Of a DNA stretch of 47,932 nucleotides, positions 8,503 through 17,386 are shown in pieces. The position numbers were made by a program, and so were the translations under genes. Every line of letters starts with the position of its first letter. The stretch's first letter is position 1. Source of the DNA: Bacteroidales bacterium (GTDB lineage: Bacteria; Bacteroidota; Bacteroidia; Bacteroidales; Bacteroidaceae); assembly GCA_004557185.1 (NCBI GenBank), contig SFEP01000014.1, positions 1 through 47,932 on the forward strand. The letters run 5' to 3'. The notes below the pieces were generated by a model. That model did no database searches and had not been told where the DNA came from. It was given only the letters and a program-made list of their open reading frames with translations.

Positions 8503-8604
8503 GGGCGCTTAGCTCAGCTGGTTCAGAGCGTCTGCCTTACAAGCAGAGGGTCGGGGGTTCGAATCCCAAGCAGAGGGTCGGGGGTTCGAATCCCTCAGCG
8601 CCCA
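8503..8604 (+). pseudogene. tRNA-Val(UAC), copy 3, with exact 27-bp internal duplication
   Basis: The first 65 bases match the other copies. The segment 8541-8567, running from the 3' side of the anticodon loop through most of the T-arm, is then repeated exactly at 8568-8594 before the normal 3' acceptor strand. The gene is therefore 102 nt instead of 75. The acceptor stem can still close, but the molecule would carry an extra T-arm-like hairpin. It is probably non-functional or processed abnormally; a misassembly in this repetitive array is the main alternative. Confidence 0.85.
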
Positions 8605-8640
8605 CACTGTAAAAGGAAGTAACACCTACACACCCTTGTC

Positions 8641-8715
8641 GGGCGCTTAGCTCAGCTGGTTCAGAGCGTCTGCCTTACAAGCAGAGGGTCGGGGGTTCGA
8701 ATCCCTCAGCGCCCA
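8641..8715 (+). tRNA. tRNA-Val(UAC), copy 4
   Basis: 75 nt, full cloverleaf identical to copies 1 and 2, anticodon UAC. It is last of the array and is followed within 10 bases by a strong terminator. Confidence 0.97.
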
Positions 8716-8722
8716 CACCGAC

Positions 8723-8767
8723 AGCAAAGACCGTTTCAAGCACACACTTGAAACGGTCTTTGCTTTT
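8723..8767 (+). terminator. Terminator of the tRNA-Val array
   Basis: A perfect 18-bp stem (8723-8740 with 8747-8764) has a 6-base loop and is followed by T residues. One of the strongest hairpins in the window. Confidence 0.93.
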
Positions 8768-8833
8768 ATGCGTTCGAGATGCCTTGAAGCCGTGCGCCGC
8801 ACAGGCCAACGCGTGCCTATCTGCCGTCCTGCT

Positions 8834-8945
8834 CGTTGCCACGGCGGCGTGGCAACGTTGTTATGGGGGCGTGGCAACGTTGTTACGGCGGCGTGGCAAC
8901 GTTGTTATGGGCCCGTGGCAACGTTGTTATGGGCCCGTGGCAACG
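8834..8945. repeat. 22-bp minisatellite
   Basis: Units beginning GGCAACGTTGTTATGGG occur at 8851, 8873, 8895 and 8917, with a partial unit at 8939-8945. Positions 8834-8857 form an inverted repeat (CGTTGCCAC ... GTGGCAACG). Units differ only at the GG/CC/CG junction. Reading frames across it are simple translations of the repeat. The remainder of 8768-9135 has no credible gene; around 8985-9010 there is a short repeat of the type GGGGAAACGA. Confidence 0.9.
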
Positions 8946-9135
8946 CACGATGCGGTATATCGTTATGAAAACGAAGGACGGGGAAACGAAAGCGAGGGAT
9001 GGGGAAACGACGAGAAGAGAACACGTGGCAGCAAACGGGCTACGTAGAAGGAGTGCTAAGCGGATGGCTGAGGAACTCACGGGTGCCACTGCACGACTGC
9101 ATGGCCCATACGCCTCCATCAACCACATTGCCGCC

Positions 9136-9342
9136 TCATGACGTGGGGACAGCACAAGCCGGCGGCCAGACGTACACTTCGTTGCGCCACTCGGTGAAAG
9201 GAAGTTCAACGGTCAGCGGCTCTAATGCCGTGGGTACGCCCCGGGCATCGAAGGCCACCACTTGGCGAAGCAAGGACGTGCCATCGGGCAGCAGAACGCG
9301 AGCATAGGCTACGCGGCGTATGCAATGTGCTGTAGGTGACAT
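9136..9342 (-). CDS. Small conserved-looking protein downstream of the DUF4296 gene
   Basis: A 68-residue product from the ATG at 9342 (MSPTAHCIRRVAYARV). A TTG at 9369 that overlaps the upstream stop would add nine residues. It has no signal peptide or metal motif. The pattern ARVLLPDGTSLLRQVV followed by PLTVELPFTEW looks like a compact beta-rich domain and resembles short ORFs often found beside lspA in Bacteroidales. Function unknown. It is the last gene of the minus-strand group with the DUF4296 lipoprotein, lspA and the DksA-like gene. Confidence 0.65.
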   Translation of the reverse strand: MSPTAHCIRRVAYARVLLPDGTSLLRQVVAFDARGVPTALEPLTVELPFTEWRNEVYVWPPACAVPTS

Positions 9343-9365
9343 AGGGCAAGGGGATGGGCTTGCGG

Positions 9366-10277
9366 TCAATGACGCGGACGGCGGTTGCGTGCATCCTCAC
9401 GCAGCAGGCTGTCGCGTATGCGCTGCTGGGGCGTAAGGTGTAGACGGCGCAAGGTGTCGCTCGTTGCCTCGGGAGCCACTGCGGGGGTGGCTGTTTCGGC
9501 TGGCGATGGGGTCTCGCTTAGCGACTTGCGGTGCATGCGAAGTAGTTGCGGCAGCGCCATGACGAGCATGCGCGGACGGGCCGTCCACTCCGTAGCCTGA
9601 TAGAGCATGCCTTCGATGCTTACCACCTGGCGGCGTCCCACGGTAAGGCTCACCGTTTGTTGCCCGCTGCCATAGAGTTTTTGCGAAGCCACGCCTACGC
9701 TGTCGTTGGCGTAACGCACCACGAGCACTGCCTGGGCATCGCGTGAGCCTTCGTGGTAGAACCATTCGGCGAAAAAGCGCCATTGCAACAAGTCGCCTTC
9801 GTGCAGCGCGGTGTCGGCCGGAAGGGTGAAGGTGTAACGGTTGGATGCCTGCGAACTCAGCAGCACAAACTGCGGGCCTTGCCACAGGTTGGCCGTGTCG
9901 GCCGATGCGCCGAACTTATTGCCCACGGCGTTGACACGCGGTCCGCCTGCCTGCTGCTCGCCGTAGCGCTCGGCCAAACGGTCGTATATCTTGCTGAGTT
10001 TGTCGGTATGCCTCGCATACCATTCCATCGACCGCTGAAACGTGGCCTCGTCGATGCCATATTTCTCATACACCGCCTGCCGATAGCGCAACGTGTAGTG
10101 AGCCAAGCTGTCGGTTGATGTCTGCTGGGCAAGGCTTTGCGCCAGATGGTAATCGTAGAGCACATCCTCCATCTTGCTCTGCGACAGCACACCCTTAGGC
10201 GGACGCACACTGCAGGCTGACAGCAGCAGTGCTGACAGACACAGGATAATGGAAAAACGGCGGGAAAGCAACAGCAT
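9366..10277 (-). CDS. DUF4296 domain lipoprotein
   Basis: The 303-residue lipoprotein has signal and lipobox LLLSACSVR. A DUF4296-like domain follows at about residues 25-115: MEDVLYDYHLAQSLAQQ, then YGIDEATFQRSMEWYARH, then KIYDRLAERY. The second half is beta-rich and less conserved, and the C-terminal 50 residues are Pro/Ala/Thr-rich, a likely disordered tail. DUF4296 proteins are characteristic of Bacteroidota and of unknown function. The gene lies 44 bases after lspA on the same strand, the conserved arrangement in this order. Confidence 0.85.
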   Translation of the reverse strand: MLLLSRRFSIILCLSALLLSACSVRPPKGVLSQSKMEDVLYDYHLAQSLAQQTSTDSLAHYTLRYRQAVYEKYGIDEATFQRSMEWYARHTDKLSKIYDRLAERYGEQQAGGPRVNAVGNKFGASADTANLWQGPQFVLLSSQASNRYTFTLPADTALHEGDLLQWRFFAEWFYHEGSRDAQAVLVVRYANDSVGVASQKLYGSGQQTVSLTVGRRQVVSIEGMLYQATEWTARPRMLVMALPQLLRMHRKSLSETPSPAETATPAVAPEATSDTLRRLHLTPQQRIRDSLLREDARNRRPRH

Positions 10278-10321
10278 AGGCTACTCTGAATAGTAGGGAA
10301 ACACGCGGCGCAGCACTGGCT

Positions 10322-10927
10322 TCAGGGCTTGAGGTGCACCATCTGCCGGTAATAGAACAGCACCAGGGCTACAGCGCCGCAGGAGATGGCGGCATCGGCC
10401 ACGTTGAAGATGGCGCCGAAGAAGACCTTACCGCCCACAAGCGGAAACGATTCGGGCCAGGTGAAAAGCGGGAAGTAGAACATATCGACCACCTTGCCCT
10501 CCAGAAACGACCCGTAGCCCTGCCCGAAAGACACAAGCTGCGCGGGGGCTGCGTAGGGCAGACTTTCCTGGTAGATAAGTCCGTAGAACATATTATCGAT
10601 GATGTTACCCGTAGCCCCTGCCACAATGAGTGAAAAGCACACGAGCAACCCCATGGACACGGGCTTGCGCACCAGTTTCAGCAGCATGTAGCCAAATAGC
10701 CCTATGGCCGCGATGCGGAACAGGGCGAGGAACACAGTGCTGACGGGGTTCATGCCAAAGGCCATGCCCGTATTCTCAGTAAAGACCAACTCAAACCACG
10801 AGGTCACAGGGAGTGACTCATAAAGGCTGAAATTCGTCTTGACAAGATACTTGACAATCTGGTCGATGACAATGACACCGAGAATAATCAGTAGGGCGCA
10901 CAGGGCGCGGCTGTTTCTTTTCATCAT
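10322..10927 (-). CDS. lspA: Lipoprotein signal peptidase (signal peptidase II)
   Basis: This inner-membrane aspartyl protease removes the signal peptide from lipidated prolipoproteins, which matters here because the window encodes a dozen lipoproteins. The 201-residue product has about four membrane segments. The catalytic aspartates are visible in GNIIDNMFYG (Asp111) and FNVADAAI (Asp178). The start is ATG 10927; a second Met follows immediately, and a further in-frame ATG at 10960 would add a poorly conserved extension. It sits between the DksA/TraR-like gene and the DUF4296 gene. Confidence 0.95.
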   Translation of the reverse strand: MMKRNSRALCALLIILGVIVIDQIVKYLVKTNFSLYESLPVTSWFELVFTENTGMAFGMNPVSTVFLALFRIAAIGLFGYMLLKLVRKPVSMGLLVCFSLIVAGATGNIIDNMFYGLIYQESLPYAAPAQLVSFGQGYGSFLEGKVVDMFYFPLFTWPESFPLVGGKVFFGAIFNVADAAISCGAVALVLFYYRQMVHLKP

Positions 10928-11151
10928 AGGTTGGGGTAAATGGAAAGCGGAGCAGGCCATCAGCCCGCAGCCTGCGGTTGAGAGGCAGCAGACACGGAAT
11001 CCGACTGCAGTAGAAGGCAGAAAGGGTAAGGCCGCAACCGCGCACGTGCCCTCTCCCCCACCCTATGCTAAGGAATGGGGCTGGCAAACGTGGGCGGTTG
11101 AGGCTATGCTACGCTCTGCCAAAGAACAGCACGTACGTCAAGGCTGGAGAC

Positions 11152-11538
11152 TTAACGCTTGGCGTTCTGCATTTGCTTGGCCTCGATGCTGAGCGTGGCG
11201 TGAGGCACAGCGCGCAAACGCTCCTTGGGGATAAGTTTTCCCGTCACGCGGCACACACCGTAGGTTTTGTTTTCGATGCGAACCAGGGCAGCCTGCAACG
11301 ACTGTATGAACTTTTGCTGGCGCGCAGCCATGGTGGTGAGTTCCTCCTTGGTCTGCGACATGGAGCCCTCTTCGAGCACCTTGTAGGTAGGCATGGTGTC
11401 ATCCACATCGTTGCCCGAGCGGTTGGTGAGGGTGTCCATCACTTGCATGTATTCTCTACGTGCAAGTTCGAGTTTCGCTTCGATGAGTTGCTTGAATTCA
11501 GCAAGTTCCTCATCCGAATAACGCAGTTTTTCAGCCAT
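11152..11538 (-). CDS. TraR/DksA-family protein
   Basis: The 128-residue protein has the DksA/TraR layout: an N-terminal coiled-coil of about 75 residues (RYSDEELAEFKQLIEAKLEL, then ARQQKFIQSLQAALVRIE) and a C-terminal globular zinc-finger-like region. The finger is degenerate: NKTYGVCRVTGKLIPKERL keeps the fold signature but only one of the four zinc cysteines. Such Cys-poor forms are common in Bacteroidota. The family binds the RNA polymerase secondary channel; that role is inferred here. It lies 106 bases after ileS, with an imperfect hairpin (11592-11626) between them. Confidence 0.85.
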   Translation of the reverse strand: MAEKLRYSDEELAEFKQLIEAKLELARREYMQVMDTLTNRSGNDVDDTMPTYKVLEEGSMSQTKEELTTMAARQQKFIQSLQAALVRIENKTYGVCRVTGKLIPKERLRAVPHATLSIEAKQMQNAKR

Positions 11539-11644
11539 AGTTGTTAGATAGATGAAGGTAGTAAAGGTTTGCCTGTGTGAGTAACGACGAACGGAGTGAA
11601 ACCCTCAATATGGGGTTCGCACTCCGCACGACGTCGTGATTTCA

Positions 11645-14600
11645 TTATTTCGTCACACGTATTTCGACGCGTGCCTTGCAATCGTCAAGGTCCACCGTGA
11701 CGGCCTCGTCGCCCAGTGTTGCGGCCACCTCGATGCTGTCGGCCAGCACCTGCGAGGCTATGTAAGCGCTGAAGGCTTGAAGCACCTCGTCCACCACGGG
11801 CTGCTGCTCAAAGCGCAGGGCCACGCGGTCGGTGATTTCAAAACCGCTCTCCTTACGGTAAGTCTGGATGCGCTTCACGATTTCGCGTGCCAAACCTTCG
11901 TTGCGGAGTTCGGGGGTAATGGTGAGGTCGAGGGCTACGGTGAGTGCGCCTTCGTTGGCCACCGTCCATCCGGGCATGTCCTCGCTGATGATTTCTACGT
12001 CGGCGCGGTCCACCACCACCGTTTCGCCTTCCACCTGAAGCGTGAGGCTTCCCTGCTGCTCAAGGGCGGCGATGTCGGCCTGCGGCAATGCCGTAACGGC
12101 CTGATTGACGGCCTTCATGAGTTTGCCGAACTTCTTGCCCATCACGCGGAAGTTGCATTTCACCTTCTTCTCAAGCATGCCGGCATCGGCAAAGCGGAGT
12201 TCCTTGACATTCACCTCGTCAAGAATAAGTTGCTGCACGCCTTCGAGGTCGTGCTGCAGCTGTTCCTCGGTGACGGGTATGGAGATGCACTGCAGGGGCT
12301 GGCGCACGATGACGCGCTCCTTTTTGCGGAGCGAGAGCACCATCGACGTCACGCGCTGGGCAAGTTCCATGCGGCGCTCCAAGTCTTTGTCGACCTGTGC
12401 CTCATCGGCCTGCGGGAAACGAGCCAGATGCACACTCTCGCAGGCATGCTGCGTGCCGTCGGCCAGGTCGTGGAAGAGGCGGTCGGCATAGAACGGTGCG
12501 ATGGGAGCCATGAGGCACGACACCGTGAGCAGGCAGTGGTAGAGGGTCTGGTAGGCACTGAGTTTGTCGTCGTTCATCTCACCGCCCCAGAAGCGCTTGC
12601 GGCTCAAACGCACGTGCCAGTTGGAGAGATTGTCGATAACGAACGTCTGAATCATACGGCCGGCGCGGGTGGGTTCGTAGTCCTCGTAAGCGGCGGTCAC
12701 TTCCTTGACAAGGGTGTTCAACTCCGACAAAATCCAACGGTCAATTTCAGGGCGTGCAGCCACAGGCACTTGGGGTGCAGCGGGGTCGAAATTGTCGACG
12801 TTGGCGTACATGGCAAAGAAAGAGTAGGTCTGGTAAAGCTTGCCGAAGAAGGTGCGAGCCACTTCCTGCACGCCGTCCTCGTCGAACTTGAGGTTGTCCC
12901 AGGGCGCGGAGTTGGTAATCATATACCAGCGCAAGGGGTCGGAACCGTACTTGCGGATGGCGCCGAAGGGGTCGACGGTGTTACCCAGATGCTTCGACAT
13001 TTTGTTGCCGTTCTTGTCGAGCACGAGACCGTTACTGATGACGGCCTTGAAAGCCACGCTGTCGAACACCATGGTGGCGATGGCGTGCAAGGTGAAGAAC
13101 CAGCCGCGCGTCTGGTCGACACCTTCGGCAATGAAGTCGGCGGGATAGACCGTGCGGGCGTCGAGGAGTTCCTTGTTCTCGAAAGGATAATGGATTTGCG
13201 CATAGGGCATGCTACCCGAGTCGAACCACACGTCGATGAGGTCCGTTTCGCGGTGCATGGGATGACCCGTGGCCGACACGAGGACAATGTGGTCGACGTA
13301 GGGGCGGTGCAGGTCGATGCGGTTGTAGTTGTGCGTGCTGTAATCGCCCGGTACAAAGCCTTTTTCCTTCAACGGGTTGCTGGCCATGAAGCCGGCTGCC
13401 ACGCTTTTCTCAATTTCAGCGTAGAGCTGCTCGAGCGAACTGATGCAGATTTCCTCCTTGGTGTCGGCGTTGCGCCATATGGGCAGCGGCGTGCCCCAGT
13501 AGCGTGAGCGGCTGAGGTTCCAGTCGTTAAGGTTCTCCAGCCATTTGCCAAAGCGGCCGCTTCCCGTGGAGGCTGGTTTCCAGAGAATGGTGTCGTTGAG
13601 CTGCATCATGCGCTCTTTCAGCGCCGAACTGCGGATAAACCAACTGTCGAGGGGATAGTACAAGACGGGCTTGTCGGTACGCCAGCAATGGGGGTAGTTG
13701 TGCACGTGCTTCTCAATGCGGAACGCCTGCCCCGCCTGCTTCATTTCCATGCAGAGCACGATGTTGAGGTCTTCGGCCTTGGCAGCGGCCTTTTCATCGT
13801 ATTTGCCGCCCTGGTTGAACTCGGGGGCATAAGCATTCTTCACAAAGTCGCCGGCATGCTGGGCGTAAGCCTCGCGGTTCACGCAGCGCTCCGTGAAGGT
13901 GGTGTCGAGTTCGTCGAGCACGTAGTATTTTCCGGCCAGGTCGACCATCGGACGAGTTTCAGCCTGCTTGTTCAGCATGAAGAGGGAGGGAATGCCGGCG
14001 GCCTTACCGACGCGGGCGTCGTCGGCACCAAAGGTCAGGGCTATGTGCACAATGCCCGTACCATCCTCCGTGGTGACGTAGTCGCCGGGGATGACGCGGA
14101 AAGCCTCATCGGCCATCTCGACGAACTGCTCGTCACGCACCGTGAAGCACTTCTCGGGGTGAGCAGCAGCGTAGTCTTTCACATAGGCCGGAGCGTTATC
14201 GTCGTTCTTCTCTACAGGTTTCACCCAAGGCATGAGCTGCTCGTAGTGCATGCCGAGCAAGTCGCTGCCTTTGTAGTGTGCGACGATGCGGTAAGGCACC
14301 ACCTTGTCGCCCTGCTTGTAGTCGTCGAACGAGGCTTCCTCGCCCTCGGGCTTGAAGTAGGCCTTGACAAGGTCCTGAGCCAGCACAGCCGTCATGGGCT
14401 CGCCGTTGTAGGGATTGAAGGTCTCCACGGCCACATAGTCAATATTCGGTCCCACGCAGAGTGCGGTGTTCGAGGGCAACGTCCAGGGCGTGGTGGTCCA
14501 AGCCAGGAAGTAGGGTTTTCCCCAACGCGTCATTTCGGGTTTGGGGTCGACAATGGCAAACTGCGCCGTGACGGTGGTGTCCTTCACATCGCGATAGCAG

Positions 14601-15193
14601 CCCGGCTGGTTGAGTTCGTGCGAACTGAGCCCCGTGCCAGCAGCAGGCGAATAGGGCTGGATGGTGTATCCTTTATATAAGAGTCCTTTTTCATAAAGCT
14701 GGCCGAGCAGCCACCACAGGGTTTCGATGTAGGCGTTATCGTAGGTAATGTAGGGATGCTCCATGTCCACCCAATATCCCATCAGGTGGCTCAGGTCCGT
14801 CCACTCCTGGGTGAACATCATCACGTTCTGGCGGCAGCGGGCGTTGTAGTCTTCAATGGAAATGGAGTGGCCGATGTCCTCCTTTGTGATGCCGAGTTCT
14901 TTCTCCACACCCAGTTCCACGGGCAAGCCATGCGTGTCCCATCCAGCCTTGCGTTTAACCTGGAAGCCCTGCATGGTTTTGTAACGGCAGAACACATCCT
15001 TAATGGTACGAGCCATGACGTGGTGAATGCCCGGGTGTCCGTTGGCCGAAGGAGGGCCTTCGAAGAACACGAATGAAGGGCAGCCTTCACGCTCCGTCAT
15101 ACTCTTGTGAAACAAATCGTCCTTGTCCCAATCTTTCAGTACCTCTTCGTTCACTTGATAGAGGTTCAGTCCGTTACGTTCGGTAAATTTCAT
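11645..15193 (-). CDS. ileS: Isoleucyl-tRNA synthetase
   Basis: This class Ia synthetase charges tRNA-Ile. The 1182-residue product starts at ATG 15193 (MKFTERNGLNLYQ); an upstream extension crosses the promoter and is not credible. The HIGH signature is GHPGIHH at residues 52-58 and the KMSKS loop is KMSKH at 731-735. Between them lie the editing (CP1) insertion and the tRNA-binding WFIRSSALK region. The C-terminal 350 residues form the anticodon-binding part plus an extension. The length suits the Bacteroidota enzyme, which is longer than that of E. coli. It is the first gene of the ileS-dksA-lspA group. Confidence 0.97.
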   Translation of the reverse strand: MKFTERNGLNLYQVNEEVLKDWDKDDLFHKSMTEREGCPSFVFFEGPPSANGHPGIHHVMARTIKDVFCRYKTMQGFQVKRKAGWDTHGLPVELGVEKELGITKEDIGHSISIEDYNARCRQNVMMFTQEWTDLSHLMGYWVDMEHPYITYDNAYIETLWWLLGQLYEKGLLYKGYTIQPYSPAAGTGLSSHELNQPGCYRDVKDTTVTAQFAIVDPKPEMTRWGKPYFLAWTTTPWTLPSNTALCVGPNIDYVAVETFNPYNGEPMTAVLAQDLVKAYFKPEGEEASFDDYKQGDKVVPYRIVAHYKGSDLLGMHYEQLMPWVKPVEKNDDNAPAYVKDYAAAHPEKCFTVRDEQFVEMADEAFRVIPGDYVTTEDGTGIVHIALTFGADDARVGKAAGIPSLFMLNKQAETRPMVDLAGKYYVLDELDTTFTERCVNREAYAQHAGDFVKNAYAPEFNQGGKYDEKAAAKAEDLNIVLCMEMKQAGQAFRIEKHVHNYPHCWRTDKPVLYYPLDSWFIRSSALKERMMQLNDTILWKPASTGSGRFGKWLENLNDWNLSRSRYWGTPLPIWRNADTKEEICISSLEQLYAEIEKSVAAGFMASNPLKEKGFVPGDYSTHNYNRIDLHRPYVDHIVLVSATGHPMHRETDLIDVWFDSGSMPYAQIHYPFENKELLDARTVYPADFIAEGVDQTRGWFFTLHAIATMVFDSVAFKAVISNGLVLDKNGNKMSKHLGNTVDPFGAIRKYGSDPLRWYMITNSAPWDNLKFDEDGVQEVARTFFGKLYQTYSFFAMYANVDNFDPAAPQVPVAARPEIDRWILSELNTLVKEVTAAYEDYEPTRAGRMIQTFVIDNLSNWHVRLSRKRFWGGEMNDDKLSAYQTLYHCLLTVSCLMAPIAPFYADRLFHDLADGTQHACESVHLARFPQADEAQVDKDLERRMELAQRVTSMVLSLRKKERVIVRQPLQCISIPVTEEQLQHDLEGVQQLILDEVNVKELRFADAGMLEKKVKCNFRVMGKKFGKLMKAVNQAVTALPQADIAALEQQGSLTLQVEGETVVVDRADVEIISEDMPGWTVANEGALTVALDLTITPELRNEGLAREIVKRIQTYRKESGFEITDRVALRFEQQPVVDEVLQAFSAYIASQVLADSIEVAATLGDEAVTVDLDDCKARVEIRVTK

Positions 15194-15286
15194 ATAATGC
15201 GTTGGATATTGTCTTTGGGAAATAGTAAACGGGAGGCGTACTGCGGCCTTTTTTGCCACAAAATGCCCCTCCCGAAAATTTTCGTG

Positions 15287-15317
15287 CAAAGTTAATGTTT
15301 GGCAAGTGCTGGGCAAA
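15287..15317 (-). promoter_or_regulatory. Promoter of ileS
   Basis: On the minus strand: TTTG (15317-15314), 19 bases, TAACTTTG (15294-15287). Exact consensus, about 95 bases upstream of the ileS start. No T-box-like leader is evident in the short 5' UTR. Confidence 0.8.
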
Positions 15318-15404
15318 GGGAAAAGTGCAAGTTTTTCACCTTTTATGTATGGCAGCGGTCATCCTTATGCAGAATGGTCGCCACCGGCAAAGGCAAGGGC
15401 GCAC

Positions 15405-16541
15405 TTACCTCTGCCTGGGCTTGCAGCAGGCGGCGGGGCGGCGGCGCCACATCAAGTAGCCCACTGCGCCGCATAGGCAGAGCAGGGCATCGGCCACCCC
15501 TATGTGGGATGCCACAAGCAGCGAGCACGACACGCCTGCAGCGAAGGCCACACGCCAAGCAATCATGTAGGTGTTCTGCGCCGTGCCGCGCTGGCAGTGT
15601 GCCGAGCGCACCAGCCAGTCGAGCAAGTGGCGCGCCGAGAGCATACTGGTGCCGATGCCTATGAGGAGTGCCGCCACCTCATCGGCCCACGGTGTACCGG
15701 CCATGTGCAGTGCCACTGCCACGAGCAGCAGCACATAGGCCGCGAGCATATGCCAACGCTGCGGCCACAGGTAGCGCGTGAAGCGTTGCAGCACGTAGGC
15801 CACCACGACACCTGCCGTCATGCAGGCCATCAGCGGCATGGTGAGATGCAGGCCCACCATGCGTCCTAACAGCCACGGCCCCACAAACATGGTGAGCATG
15901 AGCGGATAGGACGACGGCAGGAAAAAGCGGTCGAGGGTGAAACGCGGCATTTTTACGGGTGCCTTGAGCGGCACGTTGACGTTGCCAATGCACAAGAAGG
16001 CCAGCAATGCCAGCACCAAGCTCCATTGCAAAGCTTCCTGCACAGGCAGGTGCAGCAAGGCCACACAGCCAGCACATAGTCCGGCGGGAATGCCCAAACG
16101 CCCGGCCCAGGCATAGTGCACATCGCCGCGGGTTCGTTCGCGTGAGAGCAGGATGTCGTTCACCAGGGTGGTGCCCAGCGTGCTCTGGGCAATGCCGAAG
16201 GACAGACCCTGCAAGGCATGGGCGGCCACGAGGGCGGCGGCATGATGCCAGAACAGCAACATGCAAGTGGGGGGTATGCTCATCCACAGCACAGCCTTGA
16301 GGAGCACGCTCTTGCGACTGCGGCGTTCCAACCACTGCGCCACAAAGGGGCCGGGCAATATCATGCCCACGGCAAATGCAATGGCCGCCCAAGCCAGCGT
16401 GGAAAGCGGCAGGGCATTAGCTTGCACCATGGCCAGCAGCAAGGGCCACATGGCGAACACATATAGATGCAGAAACCAGTTGGCCACGCACATATACACA
16501 AAGCGGCGGCTGCGCAACTGGCCCTTCTTTGGGATTTTCAT
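15405..16541 (-). CDS. MFS transporter
   Basis: A 378-residue polytopic membrane protein with about 11-12 hydrophobic segments. The loop QWLERRSRKSVLL after the second segment corresponds to the major-facilitator motif A region, with basic residues in place. The substrate is not predictable. The start used is ATG 16541 (MKIPKKGQLRSRRF), because the longer form would run into panB. It lies 13 bases downstream of panB and 13 bases separate panB from the HAD gene, so the three form one operon. The C-terminus is short and basic with a Cys-Cys pair. Confidence 0.85.
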   Translation of the reverse strand: MKIPKKGQLRSRRFVYMCVANWFLHLYVFAMWPLLLAMVQANALPLSTLAWAAIAFAVGMILPGPFVAQWLERRSRKSVLLKAVLWMSIPPTCMLLFWHHAAALVAAHALQGLSFGIAQSTLGTTLVNDILLSRERTRGDVHYAWAGRLGIPAGLCAGCVALLHLPVQEALQWSLVLALLAFLCIGNVNVPLKAPVKMPRFTLDRFFLPSSYPLMLTMFVGPWLLGRMVGLHLTMPLMACMTAGVVVAYVLQRFTRYLWPQRWHMLAAYVLLLVAVALHMAGTPWADEVAALLIGIGTSMLSARHLLDWLVRSAHCQRGTAQNTYMIAWRVAFAAGVSCSLLVASHIGVADALLCLCGAVGYLMWRRRPAACCKPRQR

Positions 16542-16554
16542 AGGTGTATGTAGC

Positions 16555-17373
16555 TCAATAGCGCTCCTGTAAGTTGGGGAAATCCCCACGCTTCACATCG
16601 GTGACATACTGCCCGATGGCATCTGTCATGATGGTAAAGAGGTCGGCATAGCGGCGCAGGAATTTGGGCGAGAAATCCTTGTTTTTGCCCAACATGTCGT
16701 CAATCACGAGCACCTGCCCATCGGCAGGACCTGCGCCGATGCCGATAATGGGAATGTCGACCGACGCCACAGCCTGCTCGGTGAGGGCGGCGGGTATCTT
16801 CTCCAGCACAATGCCGCAGCAGCCCGCCTCGGCAAGCAGCTTCACGTCGCGCAAGAGTTTGGCGGCTTCTGCTTCCTCCTTGGCACGCACGGCGTAGGTG
16901 CCGAACTTGTTGATGCTCTGCGGCGTCAGGCCCAGATGGCCGAATACGGGTATGCCGGCATCCAGAATGCGCTGTACGGTTTCGAGTATCTCTTCGCCGC
17001 CTTCCAGTTTCAAGGCATCGCAGCGCGTCTCCTTCATAATGCGTATGGCATTGCGCACGCCCTCCTTCGCATCCACCTGATAGGTGCCAAAAGGCATATC
17101 GCACACCACAAAGGCGCGTTGCACGGCACGCGCCACACTGCTGGCGTGGTAAATCATCTGGTCGAGCGTAATGGGCAACGTGGTGGCGTTGCCCGCCATC
17201 ACGTTCGAGGCGCTGTCGCCTATCAGTATGCAGTCTACGCCCGCGGCATCCACAATCTTTGCCGTGGTGTAATCGTAACTCGTGAGCATGGCAATTTTCT
17301 TACCCTCTGCTTTCATTTCCTTCAAGCGGTGGGTCGTCACCTTGCGTGTACTTTCTACTAAGTATCCTGCCAT
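16555..17373 (-). CDS. panB: 3-methyl-2-oxobutanoate hydroxymethyltransferase
   Basis: This enzyme makes ketopantoate from 2-oxoisovalerate and methylene-tetrahydrofolate, the first committed step of pantothenate and CoA synthesis. The 272-residue product is of normal length. Key segments are MLTSYDYTTAKIVD, the metal-binding ILIGDSASNV, LEGGEEI in the middle, and GIGAGPADGQVLVIDDML near residue 210. It is the middle gene of the HAD-panB-MFS operon; panC and panD are not in the window. Confidence 0.96.
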   Translation of the reverse strand: MAGYLVESTRKVTTHRLKEMKAEGKKIAMLTSYDYTTAKIVDAAGVDCILIGDSASNVMAGNATTLPITLDQMIYHASSVARAVQRAFVVCDMPFGTYQVDAKEGVRNAIRIMKETRCDALKLEGGEEILETVQRILDAGIPVFGHLGLTPQSINKFGTYAVRAKEEAEAAKLLRDVKLLAEAGCCGIVLEKIPAALTEQAVASVDIPIIGIGAGPADGQVLVIDDMLGKNKDFSPKFLRRYADLFTIMTDAIGQYVTDVKRGDFPNLQERY

Positions 17374-17386
17374 ATTCTTTCTATCT

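Noticed and set aside
8748..9141. Overlapping frames over the 22-bp minisatellite
   Set aside because: All are repeat translations or start in the tRNA terminator; three frames are open because the unit lacks stops, not because it codes.
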